Notes: generated by a model not told the origin, from the letters alone. A DNA stretch of 64,000 bases from Bog-532 sp963732345 (GCA_963732345.1 CAVSZI010000003.1:62001-126000); one strand, 5' to 3'. Counted from the stretch's first letter, positions 15,636 to 24,010 are shown. A program made the numbers and translations.

Positions 15636-17969
15636 GTGCGGATGAGCATGGTCACGGGTGTGAGCCCGGCCGCCGCGCCGGGCGGTGCGGTGCGGGCCGT
15701 GGAGCTGGCGATCGGCGGGATGACCTGCGCCTCGTGCGCGGCCAGGGTGGAGAAGAAGCTCAACAAGCTCAACGGCGTCAGCGCGACGGTCAACGTCGCC
15801 ACCGGGACCGCCCGGGTGAGTTTCCCGGCCGCGCTGCCCGCTACCGACCTGATCTCGGTGGTCGAGCAGGCCGGCTACACTGCGGCCCTGCCCGCGCCAC
15901 CCGGCGAGTCAGCCGGGGGTGCGGCAGAAGAGGACGGCGCCGGGGAGGCATCCGCGTTGCGGCAGCGGCTGCTGGTGTCACTGGCGCTGGCCATCCCGGT
16001 GGTGGCATTGGCGATGATCCCGCCCCTGCAGTTCCGGAACTGGCAGTGGGCCTGCCTGGCGCTGGCTTCCCCGGTGGCCGTGTGGGGAGCGTGGCCGTTC
16101 CACCGCGCCGCGGTCGTCAACGCCCGGCACGGCGCCGCGACCATGGACACGCTGGTGTCGGCTGGGGTCACAGCGGCGTACCTGTGGTCGCTGTACGTGC
16201 TGTTCTTCGTCACCGCGGGCCGGGCGGGCGCGCATATGAGCGTCGCCTGGCTGGCGCGCGGCAGCGGGACGGGAGCCATCTACCTGGACGTCGCCGCCGG
16301 GGTGACGGTACTCATCGTGCTCGGCCGCTATCTGGAGGCCCGGGCGAAGCGGCGCGCGGGCGCGGCGCTGCGGGCGCTGCTGTCGCTGGGCGCCAGGGAC
16401 GCCGCCGTGCTGCGCGACGGCCGTGAGGTGCGGGTCCCGGTGGGGCAGCTCGCCGCGGGGGAGGAGTTCGTGGTCCGGCCAGGGGAGAAGATCGCGACCA
16501 ACGGCGTCGTCACGTCGGGCAGTTCGGCGGTGGACACCTCGATGCTCACCGGTGAGCCGGTCCCGGCCGAGGTGAGCCCGGGCGACGGGGTGGCCGGCGG
16601 GTGCGTCAACGTCGGCGGGCGGCTGGTGGTCCGTGCCACCGCGGTGGGTGCCGGCACCCAGCTCGCCCAGATGACCAGGCTGGTGACCGAGGCGCAGGCC
16701 GGCAAGGCGCCGGTGCAGCGGCTGGCGGACCGCGTTTCCGCCGTGTTCGTCCCCGTCGTCATCGCCGTCGCGGTCGTGACGCTGGCCGCGTGGCTGGCGG
16801 CCGGGCAGCCCGCCGGGGCCGCGTTCACCGCCGCGGTGGCCGTGCTGATCGTCGCCTGCCCGTGCGCGATGGGCCTGGCCACCCCGACCGCGATCCTGGT
16901 CGGCACCGGCCGCGGCGCGCAGCTCGGCATCCTGATCTCCGGACCGGAGGTGCTGGAGTCCACCCGGGCTGCCGACACCATCGTGCTGGACAAGACCGGC
17001 ACCATCACCACCGGCAAGATGAGCCTGGCAGACATGGCCGCCGTACCCGGTGTGGATCCCGGCGAGCTGCTACGGCTGGCCGGAGCGGTGGAGGACGCCT
17101 CCGAACATCCCATCGGCGCGGCCATCGCGGCCGGTGCCAGGGAACGGCTGCGGGAAGACCCGCGCGGCCGGGAGCTGCCCGCCGTGGAGAGCTTCGCCAG
17201 CACCCAGGGGCTCGGCGTCTCGGGCGTCGCCGGCGGGCACGCCGTGGCGCTGGGCCGGAAAGACTGGCTGGAATCGCAGTGGGCGCTCGCGGTCCCGGCT
17301 GGGCTCGCCGCCCGCGCGGCCGACGCGGAGGCCGCGGGCCAGACCGTGGTGTTCGCCGCCTGGGAAGGGCAGGTCCGCGGCGTGCTGATGGTCGCCGACA
17401 CGATAAAGCCCACCTCGGCGGCGGCGATCCGGCGGCTGCGCGGCCTGGGCCTGCGGCCCGTCCTGCTCACCGGCGACAACGACCGTGCCGCCCGGTTCGT
17501 GGCCGATGCTGTCGGCGTCCGCGAGGTGATCGCCGGGGTTCTTCCTGCGGGCAAGGTCGAGGCGGTCAGGCGGCTGCAAGACGCGGGCCGGGTGGTGGCG
17601 ATGGCCGGCGACGGGGTTAACGACGCCGCCGCCCTGGCCCAGGCCGACCTGGGCCTGGCCATGGGCACCGGCACCGACGCCGCGATCCAGGCCAGCGACC
17701 TGACCCTGGTCCGCGGCGACCTGCTCGCCGTCCCCGACGCGATCCTGCTGTCCCGCCGGACGCTGGCCACGATCAAGGGCAACCTGTTCTGGGCGTTCGG
17801 GTACAACACCGCCGCCATCCCGCTGGCCGCGCTGGGGTTTCTCAACCCGCTGATCGCCGCCGCCGCGATGGCGTTCAGCTCCGTGTTCGTCGTCACCAAC
17901 AGCCTGCGGCTGCGCCGGTTCCGCCCCGCCGGGCATGACACGGTCATGCCAGCCGGAACCACGCGATGA
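15636..17969 (+). CDS. copA: Copper-exporting P1B-type ATPase
   Basis: About 777 residues. GTG at 15636 was chosen because GGAGG lies ten bases upstream; ATG at 15642 is the alternative. Domain order: an N-terminal HMA domain (GGMTCASC); membrane helices from about 120; the A-domain with TGEPVPAE (the usual TGE); the intramembrane metal motif CPC (VACPCAMGLATPT); the phosphorylation site DKTGTIT; the HP pair in SEHPIGAAI; TGDN; and GDGVND. These are the complete P1B-1 signatures, so it should pump Cu(I) (or Ag) out of the cytosol. It is paired with copZ upstream. Decayed fragments follow directly downstream on the other strand. Confidence 0.93.
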   Translation: MRMSMVTGVSPAAAPGGAVRAVELAIGGMTCASCAARVEKKLNKLNGVSATVNVATGTARVSFPAALPATDLISVVEQAGYTAALPAPPGESAGGAAEEDGAGEASALRQRLLVSLALAIPVVALAMIPPLQFRNWQWACLALASPVAVWGAWPFHRAAVVNARHGAATMDTLVSAGVTAAYLWSLYVLFFVTAGRAGAHMSVAWLARGSGTGAIYLDVAAGVTVLIVLGRYLEARAKRRAGAALRALLSLGARDAAVLRDGREVRVPVGQLAAGEEFVVRPGEKIATNGVVTSGSSAVDTSMLTGEPVPAEVSPGDGVAGGCVNVGGRLVVRATAVGAGTQLAQMTRLVTEAQAGKAPVQRLADRVSAVFVPVVIAVAVVTLAAWLAAGQPAGAAFTAAVAVLIVACPCAMGLATPTAILVGTGRGAQLGILISGPEVLESTRAADTIVLDKTGTITTGKMSLADMAAVPGVDPGELLRLAGAVEDASEHPIGAAIAAGARERLREDPRGRELPAVESFASTQGLGVSGVAGGHAVALGRKDWLESQWALAVPAGLAARAADAEAAGQTVVFAAWEGQVRGVLMVADTIKPTSAAAIRRLRGLGLRPVLLTGDNDRAARFVADAVGVREVIAGVLPAGKVEAVRRLQDAGRVVAMAGDGVNDAAALAQADLGLAMGTGTDAAIQASDLTLVRGDLLAVPDAILLSRRTLATIKGNLFWAFGYNTAAIPLAALGFLNPLIAAAAMAFSSVFVVTNSLRLRRFRPAGHDTVMPAGTTR

Positions 17970-18015
17970 GCGCAGGCTGGCTCGCGGCCTCGTGCACAGA
18001 GCCGACGGCGAGCAG

Positions 18016-18411
18016 GCGGAGGTGAGCCATGGCACGCCGGCACCGGTACGAGTCCGACGTCGCCAGCGGTCGCGGCAAGCCCGGAAGCCGCGGATTCGGC
18101 CGTCTTCGGGCGCCCTGGCAGGCGCCGGCGATCGTGACCCCCTCCACGACGGTCCCGACCGGCCGCAGCTTCGGGTGGATCTCGCTGAAGACCGCCGGGA
18201 ACGGCCAGGCGCCGCCGGGCCCAGAACTCGGGGTGGATCAGCACCGGCAGGTTCGCCCGGCCCAGCCGGGTGATGAGCCCGGACAGCCCGGTTGCGTGGT
18301 CGAAGTGGCCGTGGCTGCAGACGATCGCCTCGATGTCTGCCGGATCCGTACCCAGGCGGCGCAGGTTGCCGGCGCACCCGTCGGGCGTGATCCCGGTGTC
18401 CCGGCCGCGCG
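18016..18411 (-). pseudogene. Joined fragments of an MBL-fold hydrolase and an HdrA-like protein
   Basis: Minus strand from 18411: GCAGNLRRLGTDPADIEAIV, CSHGHFDHATGLSGLI and LPVLIHPEFWARRRLAV, a metallo-beta-lactamase core with the HxHxDH motif. At about 18204 the reading continues in another frame as VFSEIHPKLRPVGTVVEGVT and IAGACQG, then back in frame as KTAESAASGLAATAG. That second block matches the C-terminal FAD/oxidoreductase part of HdrA-type (heterodisulfide reductase A-like) proteins, not an MBL. So two different genes were fused by deletion and both are broken. Both families occur in sulfur metabolism, in keeping with the neighbours. Confidence 0.55.
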
Positions 18412-18414
18412 GGG

Positions 18415-19041
18415 CTATGCCGGGCGCTCAGCCCGGACCAGGGTGTCGATCGCGGTCCGCTCGCCCTCAGGCGTCCGCACGGGCCGCATGACCTGTTCCG
18501 CGCGCCGGACGGCCAGCCCGTCCATTGCCGCGGTGACTTCCGCGGGGGTGTACAGCCGGTCGGGGTCCTGCGGGCCGCCGTGCCCGCGGGTGATGTTGTC
18601 GCGGTCGTGGCCGATCACCAGCAGCGTGCCGCCCGGCGCGACCGGCGCGGCCGCGGCGCGGAATACGCGCGCAAGGCTGGCGGCCGGCAGGTGAATGTAG
18701 GCGATGAGGACGAGGTCGTAGCTGCCGGGCGCGGGCTGGTAGTCCAGCAGGTCGGCCTGCACCCAGTCCACGCTCACCGCGCGTTCCGCGGCCAGCCGGG
18801 CCGCCCGGGCGAGGCCGGCGGCGGAGAAGTCCACCGCGGTGACCTGCCAGCCGCGCTCGGCGAGCCAGATCGCGTTGCGCCCCTCGCCGGTGCCCAGGTC
18901 GACCGCCCGCCCGGCTGGCAGCGCGGCCACTTCCTCGGTGACGAAGCGGTTCGGGCCGGCGCCCCAGACCAGGTCCGGGCCGGAGTAACGCTGGTCCCAG
19001 ACCGCATGTTCTGTGGTTTCCACTATTCCCCTTACGGCCAT
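18415..19041 (-). CDS. Class I SAM-dependent methyltransferase
   Basis: The 208-residue protein opens with HAVWDQRYSGPDLVWGAGPN, then motif I VDLGTGEGRNAIWLAERGWQ, an acidic end of strand 2 (VTAVDFS), DLLDYQP and the motif IV/post region YDLVLIAYIHLP. This is the layout of the thiopurine-methyltransferase/TehB-like group that detoxifies tellurite, thiols or similar small molecules. The ATG at 19041 lies four bases after the stop of the upstream regulator, so both are in one operon; a GTG at 19023 with AAGGGG is an alternative start. Location behind a persulfide-type regulator makes a thiol or sulfide substrate possible (inference). Confidence 0.82.
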   Translation of the reverse strand: MAVRGIVETTEHAVWDQRYSGPDLVWGAGPNRFVTEEVAALPAGRAVDLGTGEGRNAIWLAERGWQVTAVDFSAAGLARAARLAAERAVSVDWVQADLLDYQPAPGSYDLVLIAYIHLPAASLARVFRAAAAPVAPGGTLLVIGHDRDNITRGHGGPQDPDRLYTPAEVTAAMDGLAVRRAEQVMRPVRTPEGERTAIDTLVRAERPA

Positions 19042-19044
19042 GTC

Positions 19045-19308
19045 TCAGGCGAGCGACAGGAACAGCCGCTCGAGTTGCGCGCGCTCGGCGTGGCTCGCCT
19101 CGTCGCTGTTGAGCGCGCACTGCTGCAGGCCGGTCGTGATGATCTTGAAGCCGGCGCGGTCGAGCGCCCGGGACGCCGCGGCGAGCTGCGTCACCACGTC
19201 CGCGCAGTCGCGCCCGTCCTCGATCATCTTGATGACGCCGCCGATCTGGCCCTGCGCCCGCCGGAGCCGCCTGAGCACGCTGGCCATCGTCTCGCTGTCC
19301 ACGTCCAT
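19045..19308 (-). CDS. CsoR/FrmR-family repressor lacking the copper His (CstR-like)
   Basis: The start ATG at 19308 follows GAGGGAG. The 87-residue all-helical protein has the DUF156 pattern RLRRAQGQIGGVIKMIEDGR, Cys35 (GRDC) and Cys64 (GLQQC). Copper-sensing CsoR needs Cys-His-Cys with the His four residues before the second Cys; here that position is Gly60. Two Cys 29 residues apart without the His is the signature of CstR, which senses persulfides by forming cross-links. I infer a sulfur-stress sensor. A perfect palindrome lies in its promoter (19380-19395), consistent with autoregulation, and a second one precedes the trx operon. It is co-transcribed with the methyltransferase. Confidence 0.85.
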   Translation of the reverse strand: MDVDSETMASVLRRLRRAQGQIGGVIKMIEDGRDCADVVTQLAAASRALDRAGFKIITTGLQQCALNSDEASHAERAQLERLFLSLA

Positions 19309-19379
19309 GCCGGCTCCCTCGGGGGTCGCGCACCCGGCGCGTGAATCCGGGTGCTGCACGTTCTCTGTATCGTCCCACT

Positions 19380-19395
19380 ATACCCGACGGGGTAT
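19380..19395. promoter_or_regulatory. CsoR/CstR-type operator in the promoter of the regulator gene
   Basis: ATACCC-GACG-GGGTAT is a perfect inverted repeat about 75 nt upstream of the regulator start. The half-site and 4-nt spacer equal those at 20493-20510. This fits the known CsoR-family operator layout with two G/C-rich half-sites flanked by A/T. Confidence 0.8.
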
Positions 19396-19524
19396 CAAGT
19401 TCCGCGGGCCGGACCGATGATGGGCGGCAGGCACCGTGCGGCCCGCGTCCGCCGGGCGACGCTGTGACTGCATCCGCTGTTACCCGCGAGGAAAGGCGAT
19501 GGGTTACGGGCGCCCGGCGCGGCC

Positions 19525-19558
19525 CGCGCCGGGCGCTGCCCGCGCCGGGCGCTGCCCT
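19525..19558. repeat. Short GC-rich tandem repeat
   Basis: The 16-mer CCGCGCCGGGCGCTGC occurs twice in direct succession between the regulator promoter and the end of the DUF302 gene. It contains the palindrome GCGCCGGGCGC-like core and might act as a weak terminator for the DUF302 transcript. Confidence 0.45.
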
Positions 19559-19689
19559 GGACCGCGGAGCGTCAGCATGGTCCTCTGTCCGGCTGGGCCG
19601 GTGCCGTTCGGCTCGAGCCCGGCCCGCGCGGGGTGCACCACGGCGCATACCGCGTGCCAGGAGCCGGTGATGATGACGTTCCGCGCTGG

Positions 19690-20094
19690 TCAGCGCGCGG
19701 CGCCTCCCGATGTGAGCTCGGCGAGCGCGCTCGCGAGCCTGCGCGCGACCTCGTCGGCTACCGGCTTCAGCTCCGGCCGGCCGGTCAGCGTGACCATGAC
19801 CTGCGGGTCGAGCGCCTCCACGATCGTGCCGTCCACAGCGGCGCGGACGACGACGTTGCACGGCAGCAGCAGCCCGATGCTGCGGTCGATGCCGAGTGCC
19901 TGGTGCGCGAACGGCGGGCTGCAGGCACCGAGGATCACATAGTCCTCCATCTGCTCGCCTAGCTTCGCCCGCAGGGTGGCGGTGACGTCGATCTCGGTGA
20001 GCACGCCGAACCCCTGCCCCGCGAGGGCCGCGCGGACCCGGGCGACCGTGTCCGCGAACGGCGCGTGCACCGTGAGGCTGGTGCCGTAGCTCAC
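19690..20094 (-). CDS. DUF302 domain protein
   Basis: The 134-residue protein is a single DUF302 domain. It has the N-terminal FADTVARVRAALAGQGFGVL segment, the YVILGACSPPFAHQALGIDR centre with a conserved Cys near residue 58, and LLLPCNVVVR with a second Cys. It ends in DPQVMVTLTGRPELKPVADE. The biochemical role of the family is unknown; members often sit next to rhodanese, thioredoxin or CsoR-family genes, as here. The start overlaps the stop of the upstream thioredoxin gene by 4 nt (ATGA), so the two are translationally coupled and share the operator at 20493. Confidence 0.85.
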   Translation of the reverse strand: MSYGTSLTVHAPFADTVARVRAALAGQGFGVLTEIDVTATLRAKLGEQMEDYVILGACSPPFAHQALGIDRSIGLLLPCNVVVRAAVDGTIVEALDPQVMVTLTGRPELKPVADEVARRLASALAELTSGGAAR

Positions 20095-20462
20095 CGGCCC
20101 GCTCCTTCCTGCGCGGCGATCTTGCTGCGGATCTCGTCCATGTCCAGCTCCTGGACCGCCTGGATGACCCTCTCAAGTGAGGCCGCGGGCAGCGCGCCGG
20201 GCTGGGAGAACACCAGGATGCCGTCCCGGAAGGCCATCAGGGTCGGGATCGAGCGGATTCCCGCGGCGCCGGACAGGCCGGGCTGGTCCTCGGTGTCGAC
20301 CTTGCCGAACGTGATGTCCGGGTGCTGCCCGCTGGCGGCCTGGAATAGCGGCGCGAACATCCGGCACGGGCCGCACCAGGATGCCCACCAGTCGATGAGC
20401 GTGATCCCCGGCCCGGTGACCGTGTCCTCGAACGTGTCCTCGGTCAGTGCGACGGTACTCAT
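20091..20462 (-). CDS. trxA: Thioredoxin
   Basis: The 123-residue protein has the classic single-domain fold with the active site WCGPC at 29-33, preceded by ITLIDWWAS and followed by KVDTEDQPGLSGAAGIRSIP containing the cis-Pro loop (SIPT). A C-terminal extension (ELDMDEIRSKIAAQEGAGR) is longer than in housekeeping thioredoxins. It should reduce protein disulfides or persulfides in the cytosol. It is the first gene of the trx-DUF302 operon. A perfect CsoR/CstR-type palindrome lies just upstream, so it is probably induced by the same signal as the regulator operon. Confidence 0.9.
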   Translation of the reverse strand: MSTVALTEDTFEDTVTGPGITLIDWWASWCGPCRMFAPLFQAASGQHPDITFGKVDTEDQPGLSGAAGIRSIPTLMAFRDGILVFSQPGALPAASLERVIQAVQELDMDEIRSKIAAQEGAGR

Positions 20463-20492
20463 CTTCGCTCCTTCGGCTAGCTGCTTGCCCAG

Positions 20493-20510
20493 TATACCCC
20501 TATGGGTATA
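20493..20510. promoter_or_regulatory. CsoR/CstR-type operator in the promoter of the trx-DUF302 operon
   Basis: TATACCC-CTAT-GGGTATA is a perfect 7-bp inverted repeat 31 nt upstream of the thioredoxin start. The core ATACCC-N4-GGGTAT equals the site before the CstR-like gene. Confidence 0.82.
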
Positions 20511-21048
20511 ACTTCCCCCGGGTGAGGGGCATTCCCTGCCCGCGGTCGACGCTCTGGCCTGCGGGGGTACCTCACGACCTTCGGCCGGGCGATCCTCGAG
20601 GCGGCGCCGCGCCCCGCGCCGGCGGGGAGGCCGCCGGGGGCGTCACGGGCCGCCGGTGTACCGGGTCCGCGGCGGCCTGCGCGAACTGGCCGCCGCCGGG
20701 ATGGAGTGGCGCGCGGCGGACTGGCCGACCGTAGGGCCCCGCGCGCGAGCATCCGCCGCGGGCCTGGATGCCGAACAGGTCATTCAGCAGCGCGACGACG
20801 AAATTGTGGTGCAGGTACAGCCCGTCACCATGACGGGCCCCGACCCGCTACGGTGGCCATACCGGGTACGGGGGGTTCGCGGCTCTGGCACCCGCTGCTG
20901 ATCACCGTGGCATCACCGGCGTGTCGATCGCTGCGCTGGCGATAACCCTGCTCGGCCCGGAGCCTGCCTGCCTGAGGCCCTGACCGCATGACGGCGGGTA
21001 GCGGCCAGGCCGCCCGGGAATGCCGGATAGCAGCGGCGCTGACCGCTG
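20511..21048. other. Stretch without an intact gene; possible regulator remnant
   Basis: On the plus strand a segment near 20650-20715 reads PPVYRVRGGLRELAAAGMEW, which looks like the recognition helix and wing of a helix-turn-helix regulator. A neighbouring frame upstream reads YLTTFGRAILEAAPRP. No frame joins them and there is no ribosome binding site. I regard it as weak evidence for a decayed regulator gene; the remainder shows nothing. Confidence 0.3.
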
Positions 21049-21882
21049 CTATGAGGCTGCTGCGGGGAAGCTGGCCACCGCGCTGGTGACCGGGCGCGCA
21101 GCGCCGAGGGTGAGCTGGTAGCCGGTGCGCGGAGAGAATTCGGCGATCAGGGAGAACCGGTCGCCCCGGATCAGGGTGTGCCGCCATTCCACGGGCCTGC
21201 CGCCGGCGTAGCCGAGCCGGTCGATCGCCAGCACGCCGGTGGAGTGCGGGATCCCAAGCAGTCGCTGCTGGGCACGGGTGGGCACGACGGCCCGGATGTG
21301 TTCGCGGCCGCCCTCCAGCCGGATGCCGGTGCGGGCGGCCAGTTCGTCATACAGAGCGGTGTGCGTGAAGTCCGCCTCCAGCAGCGGCGCGGCGATCTCG
21401 GCTGGCAGCCAAACCGTGTCCAGGGCGAGCGGCTCCCCGCCGGCCAGGCGGAGCCGTTCCAGGTGGAACAGGGGCGTGGACGCCTCCAGGCCGAGCCGGT
21501 CGGCGATGACGCCGTCGGCGCACAGGTCGCGGGCCCGCACGATGCTGGCCTGGCGCAGGCCCGCCGACTCGACCGAGGCGAAGAGCGAGTACAGCGCGCC
21601 CAGCGGCTGGGTGATCGTGGCAGGCCCGGCCAGCCGGGGACGGCGGCCGCGCTCGGCTACCACGATGCCGTCGGCCCGCAACTCCCGCAGGGCGGTGCGG
21701 ACGGTCTGCCGGCTGACCTCGTACTCGCTGACCAGCGCCAGTTCACCGGGGAACGTGTTGGTGAAGGCACCGGCCGCCAGGCGCCGTTGCAGGTCGGCGC
21801 GCACCTGCGCCCACAACGGCAGCGGGCTTCCGCGATCCAGCGCGCGCGGCGCTGCGCCGCGGCGGGCGCCCTGTCCAGCCAC
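21049..21882 (-). CDS. GntR/HutC-family transcriptional regulator
   Basis: The start GTG at 21882 has AGGAGG five bases upstream; the frame is open further up but that part overlaps the divergent promoter. The 277-residue protein has an N-terminal winged helix-turn-helix (PLWAQVRADLQRRLAAGAFT, LALVSEYEVSRQTVRTALRE) at about 20-85. A UTRA ligand-binding domain runs from about 110 to 260 (LERLRLAGGEPLALDTVWLP, YDELAARTGIRL, SLIAEFSPRTGYQL). It is divergent from the molybdo-oxidoreductase operon, and a perfect palindrome (22003-22018) between them is the likely operator. The effector is unknown. Confidence 0.88.
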   Translation of the reverse strand: MAGQGARRGAAPRALDRGSPLPLWAQVRADLQRRLAAGAFTNTFPGELALVSEYEVSRQTVRTALRELRADGIVVAERGRRPRLAGPATITQPLGALYSLFASVESAGLRQASIVRARDLCADGVIADRLGLEASTPLFHLERLRLAGGEPLALDTVWLPAEIAAPLLEADFTHTALYDELAARTGIRLEGGREHIRAVVPTRAQQRLLGIPHSTGVLAIDRLGYAGGRPVEWRHTLIRGDRFSLIAEFSPRTGYQLTLGAARPVTSAVASFPAAAS

Positions 21883-22002
21883 GGAGCCTCCTGTCCTGGA
21901 GGGGGAGCAGCCGTAATGTCCGGCCAGCACGGAACGTACCAGCAGCGGCCCTGTTTCGCGCGGACGGGACCACTCCCGGGACCGCGCGGGCCTTGTGGTT
22001 CG

Positions 22003-22018
22003 GTACGAATGATCGTAC
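22003..22018. promoter_or_regulatory. Palindromic operator between the divergent GntR and oxidoreductase operons
   Basis: GTACGA-ATGA-TCGTAC is a perfect inverted repeat located 58 nt before the start of the 22076 gene. GntR-family proteins bind palindromes of this size, typically with a 4-nt A/T-rich centre, and the adjacent regulator is the obvious candidate. Confidence 0.65.
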
Positions 22019-22075
22019 ATTTGGCAAACCTGAGAACGCCCGGGTCGGCGCCCTGGGCCCGGGAGGATCACGATC

Positions 22076-22465
22076 ATGGTTGAAGTGCTCCCCGTCGAGA
22101 CGCCGACACTCGGCGACCGCAGCTATCTAGCCCACGATGGCCCCGCCAATACCGCCGGGCCGGCCGGCCCGGACCTGTCGCCACCCCGCCGGGCCGACGC
22201 GGCCGAGGTCCGCCGGGCGATCCAGGCCGGCGAGTGGGTCGTTGACCTGCGCACACAGGACGTCCTGGACCGCACCCGGGTCATCCTGGTGCTGCCCACC
22301 GCGGCCATGCTCAGCCCGCCCGACTGGGCGAAGGTACTGGAAGGCGTCGCCGCGACACCGCTGGCCGACCCAGCCAGCCCGTTCGGCTACGTGCGGGTGG
22401 ACAAGCTCAAACGGTACGGCCTGCCCAGCCTGTACTGGAACCTCATGCTGAAAGGCCTCGCTTGA
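22076..22465 (+). CDS. Chimeric small ORF: MBL/rhodanese gene pieces fused to an unknown C-terminus
   Basis: The ATG at 22076 has GGGAGG upstream and the 129-codon frame is intact. Residues 1-22 (VEVLPVETPTLGDRSYLAHD) match the start of metallo-beta-lactamase/rhodanese fusion proteins. Residues about 38-62 (RRADAAEVRRAIQAGEWVVD LR) match the linker into their rhodanese domain. The catalytic HxHxDH block and the rhodanese Cys are absent. From about residue 65 a different sequence follows (TRVILVLPTAAMLSPPDWAK, GYVRVDKLKRYGLPSLYWNL) that I do not recognise. This looks like an internal deletion product. It overlaps the next gene (TTGA), so at least it couples translation. It may be non-functional. 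Confidence 0.55.
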   Translation: MVEVLPVETPTLGDRSYLAHDGPANTAGPAGPDLSPPRRADAAEVRRAIQAGEWVVDLRTQDVLDRTRVILVLPTAAMLSPPDWAKVLEGVAATPLADPASPFGYVRVDKLKRYGLPSLYWNLMLKGLA

Positions 22466-23994
22466 CCACGCCGGGCAGCCCGCCGTCCGTGCGGTGGCTG
22501 AAGGTGCTCGACCAGGACAAGTGCATCGGATGCCATGCGTGCACGACGGCGTGCAAGAGCGAGAACGAGGTGCCCATCGGGGTGACCCGGACCTACGTCA
22601 AGTCGGTGGACGTCGGGGTGTTCCCGCAGGCCCGCCGCGCCTTCCAGGTGACGCGCTGCAACCAGTGCGCCGATGCGCCGTGCGTGGCGGCCTGCCCGAC
22701 CGAGGCGATGTTCCGGCGGGATGACGGCATCGTCGATTTCGACAAGTCGATCTGCATCGGCTGCAAGGCGTGCATGGCCGCGTGCCCCTACGACGCCATC
22801 TTCATCAACCCGGAGGACCACTCGGCCGAGAAGTGCAACATGTGCGCGCACCGCCTGGACATGGGCCTGGAACCGGCCTGCGTCACAGTCTGCCCGACCG
22901 AGGCGATCCTGGTCGGTGACGCCGACGACCCTGCCTCGCCGATCGCGCGCATCGTGGCCCGCGAGCCCGTACAGGTGCGCCGTCCGGAGAAGGAGACCCG
23001 GCCGGGCGTGTACTACAAGGGCGCGCACCAGGCCACGCTGGACCCGCTCGCAGCGCGCCGCCCTGACGGCGGACTGTTCGCCTGGGCCACCCAGGGAGCG
23101 CCGGACCCGCAGCTCGTCGTTTCCGGCCACCCGGGCCGGCCTACTTCCTCGGCCGCCGCGCTGCTGTCCTACGACGTGCCGCACCGCGCGCCGTGGGGCT
23201 GGCGGGTCAGTTTTTATACCTGGACCAAGAGCGTCGCCGCCGGCGCCTTCCTCGTGCCGGTGTTGCTCGCGGCGACCGGGTTTCTGCGGTGGGGTGACCC
23301 GGTGACCCGGTGGGCGGCGCCGTCGGTGGCCCTGGGCTTCCTCGCGGTCACCGGCGGGCTGCTGATCTGGGATCTCAAGCACCCGCTGCGCTTTTATCTG
23401 ATCTTCACCCGGCACCACTGGCGCAGCTGGCTGGTCCGGGGGTCCTTCATCATCGGCGCCTACGGGGGCGTGGCAGCGCTGTACTTCCTGGCCGCCATCG
23501 GTGGCTGGACCGGGGCCAGGCAGGCCCTGGCCGGGCTCGGCGCCCCGCTGGCGCTGGCCACCGCCTGCTACACCGCGTACCTGTTCGCCCAGGCGAAAGC
23601 CCGTGACCTGTGGCAGAGCCCGCTGCTGGCGCCGCACCTGGCCGTGCAGGCCGTACTGGCCGGCGCCGCGGTGGTCCTCCCCTTCGCGGTCTGGCTGTCG
23701 CCCGGGCGGGCGATCACCGCCGTGGAAGTGGTGCTGGCTGTCGCCGCGGCCACGCACGTGCTGATGGTGGCGGGCGAGACGACGCTGCCGCATGTGACCG
23801 CGCACGCGCACCTGGCCACCATGGAGATGGTGCGCGGCCGGTTCGCCTGGTTCTTCTGGCCCGGTCTGGTGCTGGTGGCCGTAGCTGTGGCAGCGCCGCG
23901 GATCGGAGTGGCCGCGGCCCCGCTCGCGCTGGCCGGGCTGCTCGCCTGCGAGCATGCCTACGTGCAGGCCGGCCAGTCCGTCCCACTGGCCTGA
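22462..23994 (+). CDS. Fusion of a four-cluster ferredoxin subunit and an NrfD-type membrane subunit
   Basis: The TTG start overlaps the upstream stop. Residues 1-190 are a DMSO-reductase-type electron-transfer subunit with four Cys motifs: CIGCHACTTAC, CNQCADAPCVAAC, CIGCKACMAAC and CNMC...CVTVC, enough for four [4Fe-4S] clusters. After a linker, residues about 245-510 form an NrfD/PsrC-like quinone-binding membrane domain with about eight helices (WTKSVAAGAFLVPVLL, LKHPLRFYLIF). The two subunits are normally separate polypeptides. The fusion would link the catalytic subunit encoded next to the quinone pool. Similar chains occur in polysulfide, thiosulfate and sulfite (Soe) enzymes. Confidence 0.88.
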   Translation: MTTPGSPPSVRWLKVLDQDKCIGCHACTTACKSENEVPIGVTRTYVKSVDVGVFPQARRAFQVTRCNQCADAPCVAACPTEAMFRRDDGIVDFDKSICIGCKACMAACPYDAIFINPEDHSAEKCNMCAHRLDMGLEPACVTVCPTEAILVGDADDPASPIARIVAREPVQVRRPEKETRPGVYYKGAHQATLDPLAARRPDGGLFAWATQGAPDPQLVVSGHPGRPTSSAAALLSYDVPHRAPWGWRVSFYTWTKSVAAGAFLVPVLLAATGFLRWGDPVTRWAAPSVALGFLAVTGGLLIWDLKHPLRFYLIFTRHHWRSWLVRGSFIIGAYGGVAALYFLAAIGGWTGARQALAGLGAPLALATACYTAYLFAQAKARDLWQSPLLAPHLAVQAVLAGAAVVLPFAVWLSPGRAITAVEVVLAVAAATHVLMVAGETTLPHVTAHAHLATMEMVRGRFAWFFWPGLVLVAVAVAAPRIGVAAAPLALAGLLACEHAYVQAGQSVPLA

Positions 23995-24010
23995 GGAGGG
24001 GGTTGCAGCC

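Noticed and set aside
16328..18244. 638-codon minus-strand open frame opposite copA
   Set aside because: It is the antisense shadow of copA in GC-rich DNA: Arg/Ser/Ala-rich, no motifs, no ribosome binding site.
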